A stretch of DNA of 11,238 bases from Thermodesulfovibrionales bacterium (GCA_022865525.1 JALHSV010000018.1:1-11238); one strand, 5' to 3'. Counted from the first letter of the stretch, positions 1 to 8,671 are shown. Translations and numbers: made by a program. The notes: generated from the letters alone by a model not told the origin.

Positions 1-1057
1 TACAGGAACAAACGGAAAATCAACCACAACAGCCCTTCTTGATTGCATGATGCGGAAGGGTGGTTTCCAGACAGTACTCGGGGGAAATATAGGGAATGCT
101 TTGACCGGAGAAATGCTGGGAAGAGTGAGGCATCAGCAGCCCGTTGACTATATTGTTGCCGAGATATCAAGTTTCCAGCTTGAGACCATCAGGGATTTTA
201 AGCCACGTGGTGCTGCAATCATGAATATTACCCCCGACCACCTCGATCGATATCACGCAATGGATGCATACACAGATGCAAAGGCAAGAATTTTCGAGAA
301 TCAGGGAGAAGGGGATTTCCTCATTTTGAGCCATGATGACCCGGAGACAATGAATCTATACCATGAAAAATTTACCGGGGAAAGAGCATCAATGCCGGGA
401 GTGCATTTTTTCAGCAGGAGAGAAAAAGTCGACGGTCTTTACACCCGTGATGGTGTCGTTTACTGTAATTTTCAAAATAGGGGACCGGATACTCAGAACG
501 GCGAACTTATTATGGCTGAAGAGATAAAGATTAAAGGCGTTCATAACCTGGAGAATGCCATGGCTGCTTCAGCCATGGCTCTCCTTGCAGGGTGTTCCGT
601 AAAGGCAGTTCAGGATTCACTGAGAGAATTCCCAGGCCTGGAGCACAGGCTCGAATTTGTCAAGGAGTTGCATGGTGTTCAGTATTTTAACGATTCAAAA
701 GGGACAAATGTCGGCGCAGTTGTGAAATCACTGGAAAGTTTCTCGATCCCTATAGTCCTTATAGCCGGAGGAAGAGACAAGTCGGGTGATTTTTCCCAGT
801 TGAGGGAGTTGGTTCGCACACGGGTGAAGGCTCTTGTATTGATTGGAGAAGCAAAAGAGAAGATCAAACGGGCACTCGGGGATCTAACCGACACAATCAT
901 GGCAGATGATTTGAAAAACGCTGTAGAGATATCCCGGAGGAAAGCCGCTCCAGGCGATGTTGTTCTGCTTTCACCGGCGTGTGCAAGCTTTGACATGTTT
1001 GCTCATTTCGAAGACAGGGGGCAGCAGTTTAAAAAGATTGTGATGGGGATGGAATAA
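1..1057 (+). CDS. murD: UDP-N-acetylmuramoylalanine--D-glutamate ligase MurD (5' partial)
   Basis: Cytoplasmic Mur ligase that adds D-glutamate to UDP-MurNAc-L-Ala using ATP. The reading frame is open from base 2 and the first visible residues are TGTNGKSTTT, the ATP-binding P-loop. The real start therefore lies upstream, and about 110 N-terminal residues (the UDP-binding domain) are missing; about 351 residues are visible. Further Mur-ligase motifs follow in order: SSFQLE, NITPDHLDRY, then DAKARIFEN, whose lysine (codon 281-283) matches the carbamylated lysine of the family. After these come KGVHNLENAMAA, EHRLEFV, FNDSKGTN, GGRDKSGDF and the C-terminal SPACASFDMFAHFEDRG. The DSKGTN and SPACASFD motifs point to MurD rather than MurC, E or F. 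The stop shares one base with the ftsW start (TAATG), which suggests coupled translation. The internal ATG codons at 47 and 50 are not the start, because they lie downstream of the P-loop. Confidence 0.97.
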   Translation, partial: TGTNGKSTTTALLDCMMRKGGFQTVLGGNIGNALTGEMLGRVRHQQPVDYIVAEISSFQLETIRDFKPRGAAIMNITPDHLDRYHAMDAYTDAKARIFENQGEGDFLILSHDDPETMNLYHEKFTGERASMPGVHFFSRREKVDGLYTRDGVVYCNFQNRGPDTQNGELIMAEEIKIKGVHNLENAMAASAMALLAGCSVKAVQDSLREFPGLEHRLEFVKELHGVQYFNDSKGTNVGAVVKSLESFSIPIVLIAGGRDKSGDFSQLRELVRTRVKALVLIGEAKEKIKRALGDLTDTIMADDLKNAVEISRRKAAPGDVVLLSPACASFDMFAHFEDRGQQFKKIVMGME

Positions 1058-2235
1058 TGGGAAAATACGACAGGGTGATACTCCTTGCCGCCGTAACTCT
1101 GGTAAGTTTCGGGGCACTGATGATATACAGTTCCACCTCTGTTATAACCCCGGTGCTTGCGAAGAAAAACGTTACGGAGTTTTACTATTTCAAAAGGCAT
1201 ATTTTTACCATTATCATCGGATTCATTTTTCTGTTCCTGACCTCCTCTAAACTGAGACTCTCTTTTGTGCAGAAGTATGCCACCCCCCTTCTGATCATCT
1301 CCTTCGTTCTGTTAGTCCTTGTCTTCATCCCCGGCATTGGGGTTACCGTGGGAGGTGCGACACGATGGATACGGTTATGGCCTTCAACCTTTCAGCCTTC
1401 AGAGCTTGTAAAACTCTCCATGGTTATATTCCTCGCCTACTATCTGTCGAAACCCGAGTACAGGACAGACAGCTTCACATCATTTCTCAAACCGGTCGGC
1501 ATTATGGTGATATTCGAGGTCGTGATCCTCAAACAACCTGATTTCGGAGCAGCCATGAGCCTCGCATTTCTCACCTTTGCGATGCTCTTTATTTCAGGTA
1601 CACGACTCAGGTACCTTGGCTCCCTTGCACTATTTGCTGTCCCTGTTATCATTATGCTCGCCCTGAAGCCGTATCGCCTCAAGAGAATAACCTGTTTTCT
1701 TGATCCCTGGAAGGAGCCGCAGGGCTGCGGCTTTCAGCTCGTTCAATCCTTTATTGCCCTGGGAAGCGGCGGGGTGACGGGGGTGGGGCTCGGGAGTTCC
1801 AAGCAGAAATTAGCGTATCTGCCGGAGTCGCATACGGATTTCATTTTTTCCATTATCGGTGAAGAATTCGGTCTCATCGGCGTATTATGCGTCGTTGTGC
1901 TCTTTTTGGTTATTTTCGTCAAGGGCATTGCTGTTGCTAACCGTGCAAAGGAAGGATTTATTTACTATCTTGCAACAGGCCTCACGCTTATGATCTCACT
2001 GCAGGCGCTCACCAACTTTGCAGTCGCCATAGGGCTTGTACCGACAAAAGGATTGCCGCTGCCGTTCATCAGTTATGGCGGTTCGTCTCTTCTTGTCAAT
2101 ATGGCTGCCGTTGGTATTCTGTTAACCATATCAAAGGGTGAAGACCTGTCATCTGCGTGCAGTAACCGCGAATTGCTGATGAGAAAAAAGGCGAGACGAA
2201 ATGTATACAGAAGATATTCGGCGTCAGGTTCATGA
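1057..2235 (+). CDS. ftsW: SEDS-family peptidoglycan glycosyltransferase FtsW
   Basis: Polytopic inner-membrane SEDS protein that polymerises lipid II into septal glycan strands, normally together with a class B PBP (FtsI). It has 392 aa, a normal length, with about ten hydrophobic segments starting at residues 7-30. Diagnostic motifs are GATRWI (100-105), FQPSELVK (112-119), KQPDFGAAM (159-167), GFQLVQS (225-231) and LPESHTDFIFSIIGEE (255-270). Asp261 in that last motif matches the catalytic Asp of SEDS polymerases. PTKGLPLPFISYGGSS (329-344) follows. A basic cytoplasmic tail (RKKARRNVYRR, 376-386) ends the protein. The location between murD and murG supports FtsW over RodA. The start overlaps the murD stop by one base. 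A 45-bp gap to murG follows, the only gap inside the cluster. Confidence 0.97.
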   Translation: MGKYDRVILLAAVTLVSFGALMIYSSTSVITPVLAKKNVTEFYYFKRHIFTIIIGFIFLFLTSSKLRLSFVQKYATPLLIISFVLLVLVFIPGIGVTVGGATRWIRLWPSTFQPSELVKLSMVIFLAYYLSKPEYRTDSFTSFLKPVGIMVIFEVVILKQPDFGAAMSLAFLTFAMLFISGTRLRYLGSLALFAVPVIIMLALKPYRLKRITCFLDPWKEPQGCGFQLVQSFIALGSGGVTGVGLGSSKQKLAYLPESHTDFIFSIIGEEFGLIGVLCVVVLFLVIFVKGIAVANRAKEGFIYYLATGLTLMISLQALTNFAVAIGLVPTKGLPLPFISYGGSSLLVNMAAVGILLTISKGEDLSSACSNRELLMRKKARRNVYRRYSASGS

Positions 2236-2262
2236 TCTGCGATCAACAACTGACGACCGGAG

Positions 2263-2270
2263 AAAGGAGA
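2263..2270 (+). promoter_or_regulatory. Ribosome binding site for murG
   Basis: AAAGGAGA lies 10 bases before the murG ATG at 2281. It sits in the only non-overlapping junction of the cluster and so allows independent initiation at murG. Confidence 0.7.
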
Positions 2271-2280
2271 AGAGGCTTCC

Positions 2281-3429
2281 ATGCGGGTAATGATAGCAGG
2301 CGGAGGAACAGGAGGCCATCTCTTCCCGGGACTTGCGGTGGCTGAAGAATTCAAGAGCAGGGATGCCTCAACAGAAGTGATATTTGTCGGGACGGAATCC
2401 GGGATAGAGGCACGGATTGTCCCGAGGGAGGGTTATCCGATCAGGTTTTTACGGGCGGAGGGTCTGGTTGGCGTGACGTTCATAAAAAAGATTAAAGCGA
2501 TTATAAAGGCAATTTTTTCCATGATCGATTCATACAGAATTATACAGACAGTGAGGCCGGATATCGTGATCGGTGTTGGCGGATATGCATCGGGTGCGGT
2601 TATGCTCCTTGCATACCTCATGTCAATACCGACAATGATCCTTGAGCAGAATTCCGTCCCCGGCCTGACGAATAAGATTCTTGGAAAACTTGTCAATACC
2701 GTTTGCATTACCTATCAGGAGAGCATCTCTTTTTTCCCGAAAGCAAAGACCTTTCTGACAGGAAATCCTGTGAGAGTGCATATTTTCAAGGGGAATGCCG
2801 AAACCGGATACCGGCTTTTTTCTCTTGAAAAGGGTCTTTTTACGGTATTTGCTTTTGGCGGAAGTTCAGGTGCACGCAGCATTAACAGAGCCCTTGCGGA
2901 GGCTCTTCATTATCTCCAGGACCTCAAAGGCAAGATCCAGTTTCTCCATCAGACAGGCGAGAAGGACTATGAAAATATCAGGAATGCATACCGTGAGAGC
3001 GGTTTCCAGGGAACGATCGCTCCTTTTGTTTACCAGATGGGCGAGGCATATGCTGTTGCTGATCTGGTAATCTCACGGGCGGGGGCTACAACACTTGCTG
3101 AATTGACTGCCCTTGGCAAACCCGCGATACTCATCCCCTATCCTTTTGCAGCCGGCAATCACCAGGAGTTGAATGCGCGGAAACTCCAGGAGATTGGCGC
3201 TGCGAAGATGATCCTTGACCGCGAACTTCGCGGGGAGACCCTTGCCGGGAGCATAAAAGACCTTTTCATCAATGAAACGATGAGGCAGGAGATGCAGAAA
3301 AACAGCAGGTCTGTCGGACGGCCGGATGCATGTACGAAGGTTGTAGATAGAGCGATGAGCTTAATAAAGCAGTCATCTGCATCGGGAGCAAGGTCTGCGG
3401 CGGGAAGCAGAGGGACCGATAATGTTTGA
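2281..3429 (+). CDS. murG: UDP-GlcNAc--lipid I GlcNAc transferase MurG
   Basis: Peripheral inner-membrane GT-B glycosyltransferase that adds GlcNAc to lipid I to make lipid II. It has 382 aa. The N-terminal acceptor domain opens with the glycine-rich loop GGGTGGH (7-13), whose His13 is conserved in the family. GVGGYASG (98-105) and LEQNSVPGLTNK (121-132) follow. The C-terminal UDP-GlcNAc domain contains GGSSGARSIN (193-202), HQTGEKD (223-229), SRAGATTLAEL (265-275) and the donor-binding PYPFAAGNHQELNA (286-299). Residues 364-380 form a Ser/Ala/Gly-rich tail beyond the usual end of the domain, probably disordered. The ATG is preceded by a good ribosome binding site. The 3' end overlaps murC by 8 bp. 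Confidence 0.97.
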   Translation: MRVMIAGGGTGGHLFPGLAVAEEFKSRDASTEVIFVGTESGIEARIVPREGYPIRFLRAEGLVGVTFIKKIKAIIKAIFSMIDSYRIIQTVRPDIVIGVGGYASGAVMLLAYLMSIPTMILEQNSVPGLTNKILGKLVNTVCITYQESISFFPKAKTFLTGNPVRVHIFKGNAETGYRLFSLEKGLFTVFAFGGSSGARSINRALAEALHYLQDLKGKIQFLHQTGEKDYENIRNAYRESGFQGTIAPFVYQMGEAYAVADLVISRAGATTLAELTALGKPAILIPYPFAAGNHQELNARKLQEIGAAKMILDRELRGETLAGSIKDLFINETMRQEMQKNSRSVGRPDACTKVVDRAMSLIKQSSASGARSAAGSRGTDNV

Positions 3430-4828
3430 GAGATACCGGGGCATACACTTTGTGGGGATCGGTGGTATAGGCATGTCAGGGATTGCAGAGGTTCTGCATA
3501 ATCTCGGCTATACGGTCACGGGTTCTGATCTTAAAGATTCAGAGACAACAGCAAGATTGAGGAAAGCAGGGATACAGGTTTTTATCGGTCATAAGGCAGA
3601 AAATGTGGATGATGCGCACGTCCTGGTAATTTCCTCTGCGGTTTCCATGGATAATCCGGAGGTCATCGAAGCACAAGAAAGGTCCATCCCGGTGATCCCA
3701 CGCGCGGAAATGCTTGCTGAACTGGCGAGACTGAAATACGGAGTTCTTGTCGCAGGTGCTCATGGAAAGACCACGACGACGTCCCTTGTCTCGACTATCC
3801 TGGCACACGGCGGCTTTGATCCCACGGTTGTCATCGGCGGAAGATTAAAGGCAACGGGAAGCAACGCGCGGCTTGGCCAGGGGGATTTCCTTGTTGCCGA
3901 GGCAGATGAAAGCGATGGCTCATTCCTCAAGCTTTCTCCAACGATTGCTGTTGTCACGAACATCGACAGAGAGCATATGGATTTTTTTAAAACAATGGAT
4001 ACACTGAAAGACGCATTTCTTTCATTCATCAATAAGGTGCCTTTTTACGGAGCATCAATAATCTGTATCGAGAATGAACATATTCGGGAGCTTTTGCCCT
4101 CTGTTCACCGACGGTATATCACCTACGGACTTTCACCCGAAGCACAGCTCTATGCAGAGCACATCAGGAAAGGGTTCATGTCCGTAACCTTTGAAGTTGT
4201 ATATAAAGAGAGGATGATCGGTGTTTTCGATATCCCGGTGCCTGGTATCCACAATGTCCTGAACAGTTTGGCTGCGATCGGGGTGGCATTAATTCTCAAA
4301 GTAGATGCAGCGGTCATCCAGGATGCGCTGAGAGGTTTCAGCGGTATCCAGAGAAGGTTAGAGTTCAAAGGCGAGGCTGACGGGGTAAGGATTTTTGATG
4401 ACTACGGACACCATCCATCGGAGATACGGGCAACCCTGAGGGCAATAAAGGAAGGGCATGAGGCGGGCGGTCAAAGAGCCGGCAGGTTAGTTGTTCTCTT
4501 CCAGCCTCACCGCTACACCCGGACAAGAGATTTGATCAAGGAATTTTCAGTTTCCTTTACCGATGCGGATATGCTCATCGTGCTTGATATTTATCCGGCA
4601 GGAGAGCACCCCATTGAAGGTGTCCACTCATCAATCCTGACCGGGAAGATCAGAGAAGCTGGATACTCCAATGTCATCTATATGGAAGACAGGGGAAAAG
4701 CAGTTGATCATATTATTGAACAGGTCAGGAAGGGAGATATTGTGCTCACGCTCGGTGCAGGGAATGTCTGGAAATCCGGGGAAGAGATCCTGAACAGATT
4801 GCAGACGAAGAGCGAAAGGTACGCATGA
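3422..4828 (+). CDS. murC: UDP-N-acetylmuramate--L-alanine ligase MurC
   Basis: Cytoplasmic Mur ligase that adds L-Ala to UDP-MurNAc, the first amino acid of the stem peptide. It has 468 aa, a normal full length. The N-terminal UDP-binding domain carries HFVGIGGIGMSGIAE (9-23), the MurC-type glycine loop. The central ATPase domain has AGAHGKTTTT (111-120), EADESDGSFL (160-169), TNIDREHMDFF (179-189) and GIHNVLNSLAA (275-285). The C-terminal domain has DDYGHHPSEI (326-335) and FQPHRYTRT (360-368), both typical of MurC, and ends with LGAGNVWK (444-451). An AGAGGG-like purine tract (AGAGGG, 3409-3414) lies 7 bases before the ATG. The ATG overlaps the end of murG by 8 bp, and the stop overlaps murB as ATGA. 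Confidence 0.97.
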   Translation: MFERYRGIHFVGIGGIGMSGIAEVLHNLGYTVTGSDLKDSETTARLRKAGIQVFIGHKAENVDDAHVLVISSAVSMDNPEVIEAQERSIPVIPRAEMLAELARLKYGVLVAGAHGKTTTTSLVSTILAHGGFDPTVVIGGRLKATGSNARLGQGDFLVAEADESDGSFLKLSPTIAVVTNIDREHMDFFKTMDTLKDAFLSFINKVPFYGASIICIENEHIRELLPSVHRRYITYGLSPEAQLYAEHIRKGFMSVTFEVVYKERMIGVFDIPVPGIHNVLNSLAAIGVALILKVDAAVIQDALRGFSGIQRRLEFKGEADGVRIFDDYGHHPSEIRATLRAIKEGHEAGGQRAGRLVVLFQPHRYTRTRDLIKEFSVSFTDADMLIVLDIYPAGEHPIEGVHSSILTGKIREAGYSNVIYMEDRGKAVDHIIEQVRKGDIVLTLGAGNVWKSGEEILNRLQTKSERYA

Positions 4829-5760
4829 CAGGCCAACAGGTAAGAGATATCGTTACTGACTGTCAGTTTGAAGGTGATATGAAATTCATGGAACCCATGA
4901 GCAGACATACCTCCCTTAAGATAGGCGGTCCTTCGGATATTTTTGCTATACCGGAGAATTTTGCGTCACTGGGGCGTCTGCATGATTATTTACAAAAGAA
5001 TGACATCGCCTTATTCCCGCTCGGAAGCGGTACCAACATCCTGGTAAAGGACGGTGGTATTCAGGGTGCTGTCATATGCTTCAGTTCATTCAGGAAGATC
5101 GAACCTGCGGGAGAGGATGGCGAATATGCATATCTGTCCGTCGACTCAGGGACAGTGCTCCAGAGGCTTGTGATGCATTCGAGAGAGCAGGGGTATGCAG
5201 GGGTCGAGGGACTTGCCGGTATCCCGGGAACTGTCGGTGGAGCAATCTGGGGGAACGCAGGCTCATTCGGCTATGAGATAAAGGATGTTCTTGTTTCAGT
5301 TGATATGATGGGTGCTGAAGGGCGGATTCAAAAGGTTCGTGCAGAAGACATTGGCTTCGGATACAGGAAGTCGGGTATTTTGCCGACCGATCTGCTCCTG
5401 CGCGCAGAGATAAAACTCAGGAAGGACAAAAGGGACGAGGTATCAGCGCGGTTTGAGAATTTCCTGAAGGCGAAGCGTGAAAAACAGCCTATTTGGGAGT
5501 CTTCGGCGGGTTGTGTATTCAAGAATCCCGAAGGGCTGCCCGCGGGGAAGCTCATTGACGAAGCAGGGTGCAAAGGGATGAGCATCGGTGATGTTGCGGT
5601 AAGCACCATCCACGCAAATTTTTTTATCAATAGAGGAAAAGCGTGCGCCGCTGATTTCATCAGGCTTATGCACGAGGTGGCCGGAAGGGTCAGCAGCACA
5701 TTCGGGATCACCCTTGAACCGGAAATCAAAATAGTGGGAAGAGATAATGGTAACGGATAA
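4825..5760 (+). CDS. murB: UDP-N-acetylenolpyruvoylglucosamine reductase MurB (type II-like)
   Basis: FAD-dependent cytoplasmic enzyme that reduces UDP-GlcNAc-enolpyruvate to UDP-MurNAc with NADPH, supplying MurC. It has 311 aa. FAD-binding elements are SRHTSLKIGGPSD (26-38), PLGSGTNILVKDGG (65-78) and the GIPGTVGGAIWGNAG motif (132-146). GYRKS (179-183) holds the Tyr-Arg pair that corresponds to the catalytic arginine region. AGCVFKNP (228-235) contains the proton-donor position, here Cys230 instead of the serine of the E. coli enzyme. LEPEI (297-301) holds the conserved C-terminal glutamate. The length and compact C-terminus fit the shorter type II enzymes. The start is fixed by the ATGA overlap with murC and a GAAAGG tract just upstream. 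The 3' end overlaps ddl by 14 bp. Confidence 0.96.
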   Translation: MTGQQVRDIVTDCQFEGDMKFMEPMSRHTSLKIGGPSDIFAIPENFASLGRLHDYLQKNDIALFPLGSGTNILVKDGGIQGAVICFSSFRKIEPAGEDGEYAYLSVDSGTVLQRLVMHSREQGYAGVEGLAGIPGTVGGAIWGNAGSFGYEIKDVLVSVDMMGAEGRIQKVRAEDIGFGYRKSGILPTDLLLRAEIKLRKDKRDEVSARFENFLKAKREKQPIWESSAGCVFKNPEGLPAGKLIDEAGCKGMSIGDVAVSTIHANFFINRGKACAADFIRLMHEVAGRVSSTFGITLEPEIKIVGRDNGNG

Positions 5761-6667
5761 GAGAATCGGTGTCCTTTTGGGTGGAACGTCCGCTGAGAGA
5801 GAAGTATCCCTCAGGAGCGGACATGCAATTTACCAGGCCCTGAAAGGTTTGGGCTATATCGTTGTCGCTGTCGATGTCGGTCAGGATATCTGTACTTTAT
5901 TAACTGCGGAGGGAATACAGATAGCATTCCTTGCACTGCACGGAGGATATGGTGAGAATGGTTCTATCCAGGGGATGCTTGAGGTCCTGGGGATTTCCTA
6001 TACAGGGTCCGGAGTGCTTGCATCAGCCGTTGCAATGGATAAAGAGGCTTCAAAAAAAGTGTTTCTCTATCATGATATCCCTGTCCCTCCCTATGTGGTT
6101 ATTGATAGGAAGACTGCTGAAGACAGGCTCCCGACTATTGACTTTTCACTGCCGTGGGTTGTCAAGCCTGCTTCGGAAGGATCAAGCATCGGAGTGAGCA
6201 TAGTGAGGCAAGAACATGATTTCAGGAAAGCCATAGAGCAGGCTTATGCTTACGGGTCAAGAATAATTGTTGAACAGTATATCGACGGCAAAGAGATTCA
6301 GATCGGTGTCCTGAACGGAAAAGTCATCGGCGGAGTCGAGGTGAGGCCGTCTCTTGAATTTTACAGTTATGAAGCAAAATATACCTCAGGACTAACCGAA
6401 TATATCCTTCCTCCGGAAGTTGACGATGCGGTTTATGAACGTGCCGGCACGACAGCCCTCAAGGCTCATCAATCCCTTGGATGTAAAGGCGCTACAAGGA
6501 TGGATCTGCGGATTGACAGGCAAGGCAATCCCTATGTGCTTGAGATCAATACAATTCCCGGCATGACTGAAACAAGCTTGCTGCCTAAAATTGCGCGTCT
6601 CGCAGGATATGATTTCCCCGGCTTGATTGAAGAAATACTCAGAGGTGCAATCCATGAAAGCGAATAA
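5747..6667 (+). CDS. ddl: D-alanine--D-alanine ligase Ddl
   Basis: ATP-grasp ligase that makes the D-Ala-D-Ala dipeptide for MurF. It has 306 aa, like DdlB of dcw clusters. The N-terminus has VLLGGTSAEREVSLRSG (9-25), including the conserved Glu18. FLALHGGYGENGSIQG (61-76) and MDKEASK (97-103) follow. The ATP-grasp core has WVVKPASEGSSIGVS (137-151) and VEQYIDGKEI (175-184). YEAKY (208-212) provides Tyr212, equivalent to the Tyr216 of E. coli DdlB that marks D-Ala rather than D-lactate specificity. The metal-binding residues lie in RMDLR (251-255) and VLEINTIPGMT (264-274), with TSLLPK (276-281) closing the acceptor site. The ATG lies inside murB (14-bp overlap), and the 3' end overlaps ftsQ by 14 bp. 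No motif suggests a Van-type ligase. Confidence 0.97.
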   Translation: MVTDKRIGVLLGGTSAEREVSLRSGHAIYQALKGLGYIVVAVDVGQDICTLLTAEGIQIAFLALHGGYGENGSIQGMLEVLGISYTGSGVLASAVAMDKEASKKVFLYHDIPVPPYVVIDRKTAEDRLPTIDFSLPWVVKPASEGSSIGVSIVRQEHDFRKAIEQAYAYGSRIIVEQYIDGKEIQIGVLNGKVIGGVEVRPSLEFYSYEAKYTSGLTEYILPPEVDDAVYERAGTTALKAHQSLGCKGATRMDLRIDRQGNPYVLEINTIPGMTETSLLPKIARLAGYDFPGLIEEILRGAIHESE

Positions 6668-7418
6668 ACTGAAAAAGGGGGGAAAGAGCATCCATCTATT
6701 CAGTAAGCTGAACATCGCTCTTGTCGCAAGTGTCGTCATAAGTGCACTCTGCATATATTTTTATCATCACGCACAGCATATGAGACCCCTCTATCCCATT
6801 CAGAAAGTTGTTTTTATCGATAATAAACATCTGACAGATGAAGAACTGAAGGAATTTACCGGAGTCCAGGTGAACAAAAGTCTGCTGACGGTTTCGTGCA
6901 GGGAGGTCAGCCGGCACATGCTAAAGTCGCCGTGGATCAAGTCTGCAAATGTGCGGAGGGAATTCCCGGGAATACTCTCGATAACCATAAAAGAAACAGA
7001 ACCGTTTGCACTGCTCGATATGAATGAACATCTCTTCCTCGTTGATGAAAAGGGAAAAATCCTCGAAGAGCTGAAGGATGATGCAGTCCCTTTCCTGCCG
7101 ATTATCGTCAGTGATCCATACAAGGAAAAGGATGGCTTTTCTGAGGCCCTGCACCTTGTACGGTTGCTGAACGATAAGGGATTAACCTCAGAAAAAGGCC
7201 ATATCGAAGTTATCGCGCATAAACCGCATGAATTACGCATAGAAATGGACGAGACCATTGTCAAAATAGGAGCAGGGGGGTATGACGAAAAGCTCGAACG
7301 GCTTATTCAACTGGAGGAGGATCTCAAGGACAGGAACATCCCTGTTGATTATATAGATTTGCGTTTTGGTGATAAAGCAATTGTTAAACCCATTACCGCC
7401 AGGAGGATTGAGGAATGA
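6654..7418 (+). CDS. ftsQ: Cell division protein FtsQ/DivIB
   Basis: Bitopic divisome protein that links the early cytoplasmic ring to FtsL/FtsB and FtsW/FtsI in the periplasm. With the ATG at 6654 it is 254 aa. A short basic cytoplasmic N-terminus (about 1-18, rich in Lys) is followed by one transmembrane helix at about 19-37. A POTRA domain runs from about 49 to 118 (IQKVVFIDNKHLTDEEL at 49-65; SPWIKSANVRREFPG at 92-106; IKETEP at 112-117). The beta domain ends in VDYIDLRFGDKAIVKP (231-246), the typical FtsQ terminal strand. I chose the ATG at 6654 because AGAGGTG lies 7 bases upstream. An in-frame TTG at 6627 would only extend the protein further into ddl. It overlaps ddl by 14 bp and ftsA by ATGA. 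Confidence 0.93.
   Translation: MKANKLKKGGKSIHLFSKLNIALVASVVISALCIYFYHHAQHMRPLYPIQKVVFIDNKHLTDEELKEFTGVQVNKSLLTVSCREVSRHMLKSPWIKSANVRREFPGILSITIKETEPFALLDMNEHLFLVDEKGKILEELKDDAVPFLPIIVSDPYKEKDGFSEALHLVRLLNDKGLTSEKGHIEVIAHKPHELRIEMDETIVKIGAGGYDEKLERLIQLEEDLKDRNIPVDYIDLRFGDKAIVKPITARRIEE
7401..7406 (+). promoter_or_regulatory. Strong ribosome binding site for ftsA
   Basis: AGGAGG lies 8 bases before the ftsA ATG at 7415, inside the last codons of ftsQ. It fixes the ftsA start and suggests efficient re-initiation at the ATGA junction. Confidence 0.8.
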
Positions 7419-8671
7419 TCCGACGGGGCCACCCTGAAAATATCATTGTCGGCCTTGATGTGGGAACAACGAAGATATGTACCGTTGTCGGAGAGGTTGT
7501 GAGCGGTACTCTATCATTTCGCAGCATGCATATATCCTCCTCAAAGGGCATGAGAAAAGGTGCCGTTGTCAACATGGAGGAGACGGTACAGTCAGTTAGG
7601 AATGCTCTGAAGGAAGCGGAGTCCTCTTTTGGCGTTGAAATCAATTCTGTGTATGTCAGTATCTCGGGAGCGCATGTGAAGGGTTCACATAATTTTGGCG
7701 CTGCCGGTATCGGGGGCAGGGACGTAACCTATGCCGATGTTGATCGTGTGCTTGATTCTGCAAAAGCTGTTTATGTGCCGCTGGACAGGGAGGTGCTTCA
7801 CGTTGTACCGGCAGGATATACCATCGATGGCCAGAACGGAATAAAGGATCCTGTCGGAATGACAGGGGAAAGGCTTGAGGCAAAGGTTTATACCGTTACC
7901 GGGGCAGTCACCTCCATGCAGAATCTTCTGAAGTGCTGTGAGAAGGCAGGGGTTGAGGTTGCAGATATGGTCTTCGGGCCGCTCGCATCGGCAGAAGCCA
8001 TACTCACAGATGATGAACGGGAACTGGGAGTTGCCGTTGTTGATATCGGCGGCGGCACTACAGACATTATTCTTTATAAAGACTGCTGGCCGAGTCATGC
8101 ATGTGTACTTGCCATCGGGGGAAATCACTTTACCAATGATATTGCTGTTGGTCTGAAAATTCCCGTGACTGAGGCTGAACGTATTAAGAAATGTTTCGGA
8201 GCTGCAGCAATGCATATGGTCAGCGACTCAGAGCAGATAGCTATTGTTCACGGCGGTCAGGACAGAATGGTTTTGCGAAGGCATTTGGCAGGGATAATCC
8301 AGGCAAGGACGGATGAATTCCTTGATTTAATACGCAAAGAATTCCTCTCATGCTCCGGCTATGATATTGCATCGACAGGAGTTGTCTTAACAGGAGGGGG
8401 AGCATTGCTTGAAGGACTTAGCAGCATGGCAGAAGCAGCATGGGGGCTGCCTGTCAGGTTGGGGGGTCCTATGAACATACACGGCGTTCAGGATATGCTC
8501 AACAATCCTATCTGTTCAGCCGGAGCAGGGCTTGTTCTTCACGGCTTTGAGGCCTCGTCGGAGCGGATGTACTCCGCTGACGCTGTAAGAGGGGTATTCG
8601 GCAAGATAAAAGATTGGGCAAAGGAGATATTAAAAATAAAAAAAGGAGGGATAGAGTATGTTCGAAATTGA
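7415..8671 (+). CDS. ftsA: Cell division protein FtsA
   Basis: Actin-like ATPase that tethers FtsZ filaments to the inner membrane and recruits later divisome proteins. It has 418 aa. The actin-fold phosphate-1 motif is IIVGLDVGTTKICTVVGE (10-27). The FtsA-specific 1C subdomain lies at about 75-165 (ISGAHVKG, 83-90; PLDREVLHVVPAGY, 122-135). Phosphate-2 is VVDIGGGTTDII (208-219). AIGGNHFTNDIAVGL (233-247) and the adenosine motif VVLTGGGALLEGL (323-335) follow. Residues 394-408 (VFGKIKDWAKEILKI) form an amphipathic helix of the kind that acts as the membrane-targeting sequence. The residues after it (KKGGIEYVRN) are encoded partly within the ftsZ ribosome binding site and start, a 14-bp overlap. 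The wording of the motifs resembles FtsA of Deltaproteobacteria. Confidence 0.97.
   Translation: MIRRGHPENIIVGLDVGTTKICTVVGEVVSGTLSFRSMHISSSKGMRKGAVVNMEETVQSVRNALKEAESSFGVEINSVYVSISGAHVKGSHNFGAAGIGGRDVTYADVDRVLDSAKAVYVPLDREVLHVVPAGYTIDGQNGIKDPVGMTGERLEAKVYTVTGAVTSMQNLLKCCEKAGVEVADMVFGPLASAEAILTDDERELGVAVVDIGGGTTDIILYKDCWPSHACVLAIGGNHFTNDIAVGLKIPVTEAERIKKCFGAAAMHMVSDSEQIAIVHGGQDRMVLRRHLAGIIQARTDEFLDLIRKEFLSCSGYDIASTGVVLTGGGALLEGLSSMAEAAWGLPVRLGGPMNIHGVQDMLNNPICSAGAGLVLHGFEASSERMYSADAVRGVFGKIKDWAKEILKIKKGGIEYVRN
8644..8650 (+). promoter_or_regulatory. Strong ribosome binding site for ftsZ
   Basis: AGGAGGG follows an A-rich stretch and lies 7 bases before the ftsZ ATG at 8658. It is the strongest such site in the window, consistent with FtsZ being needed in much larger amounts than its neighbours. 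It sits inside the ftsA coding sequence. Confidence 0.85.

Noticed and set aside
6627..6653. Upstream TTG start for ftsQ
   Set aside because: The ATG at 6654 has AGAGGTG 7 bases upstream and gives a normal short cytoplasmic N-terminus; the TTG would give a 41-bp overlap with ddl.
7685..8215. Long antisense frame of 176 codons opposite ftsA
   Set aside because: It lies wholly inside a well supported ftsA and its translation shows no coherent domain pattern; it is a by-product of codon use.
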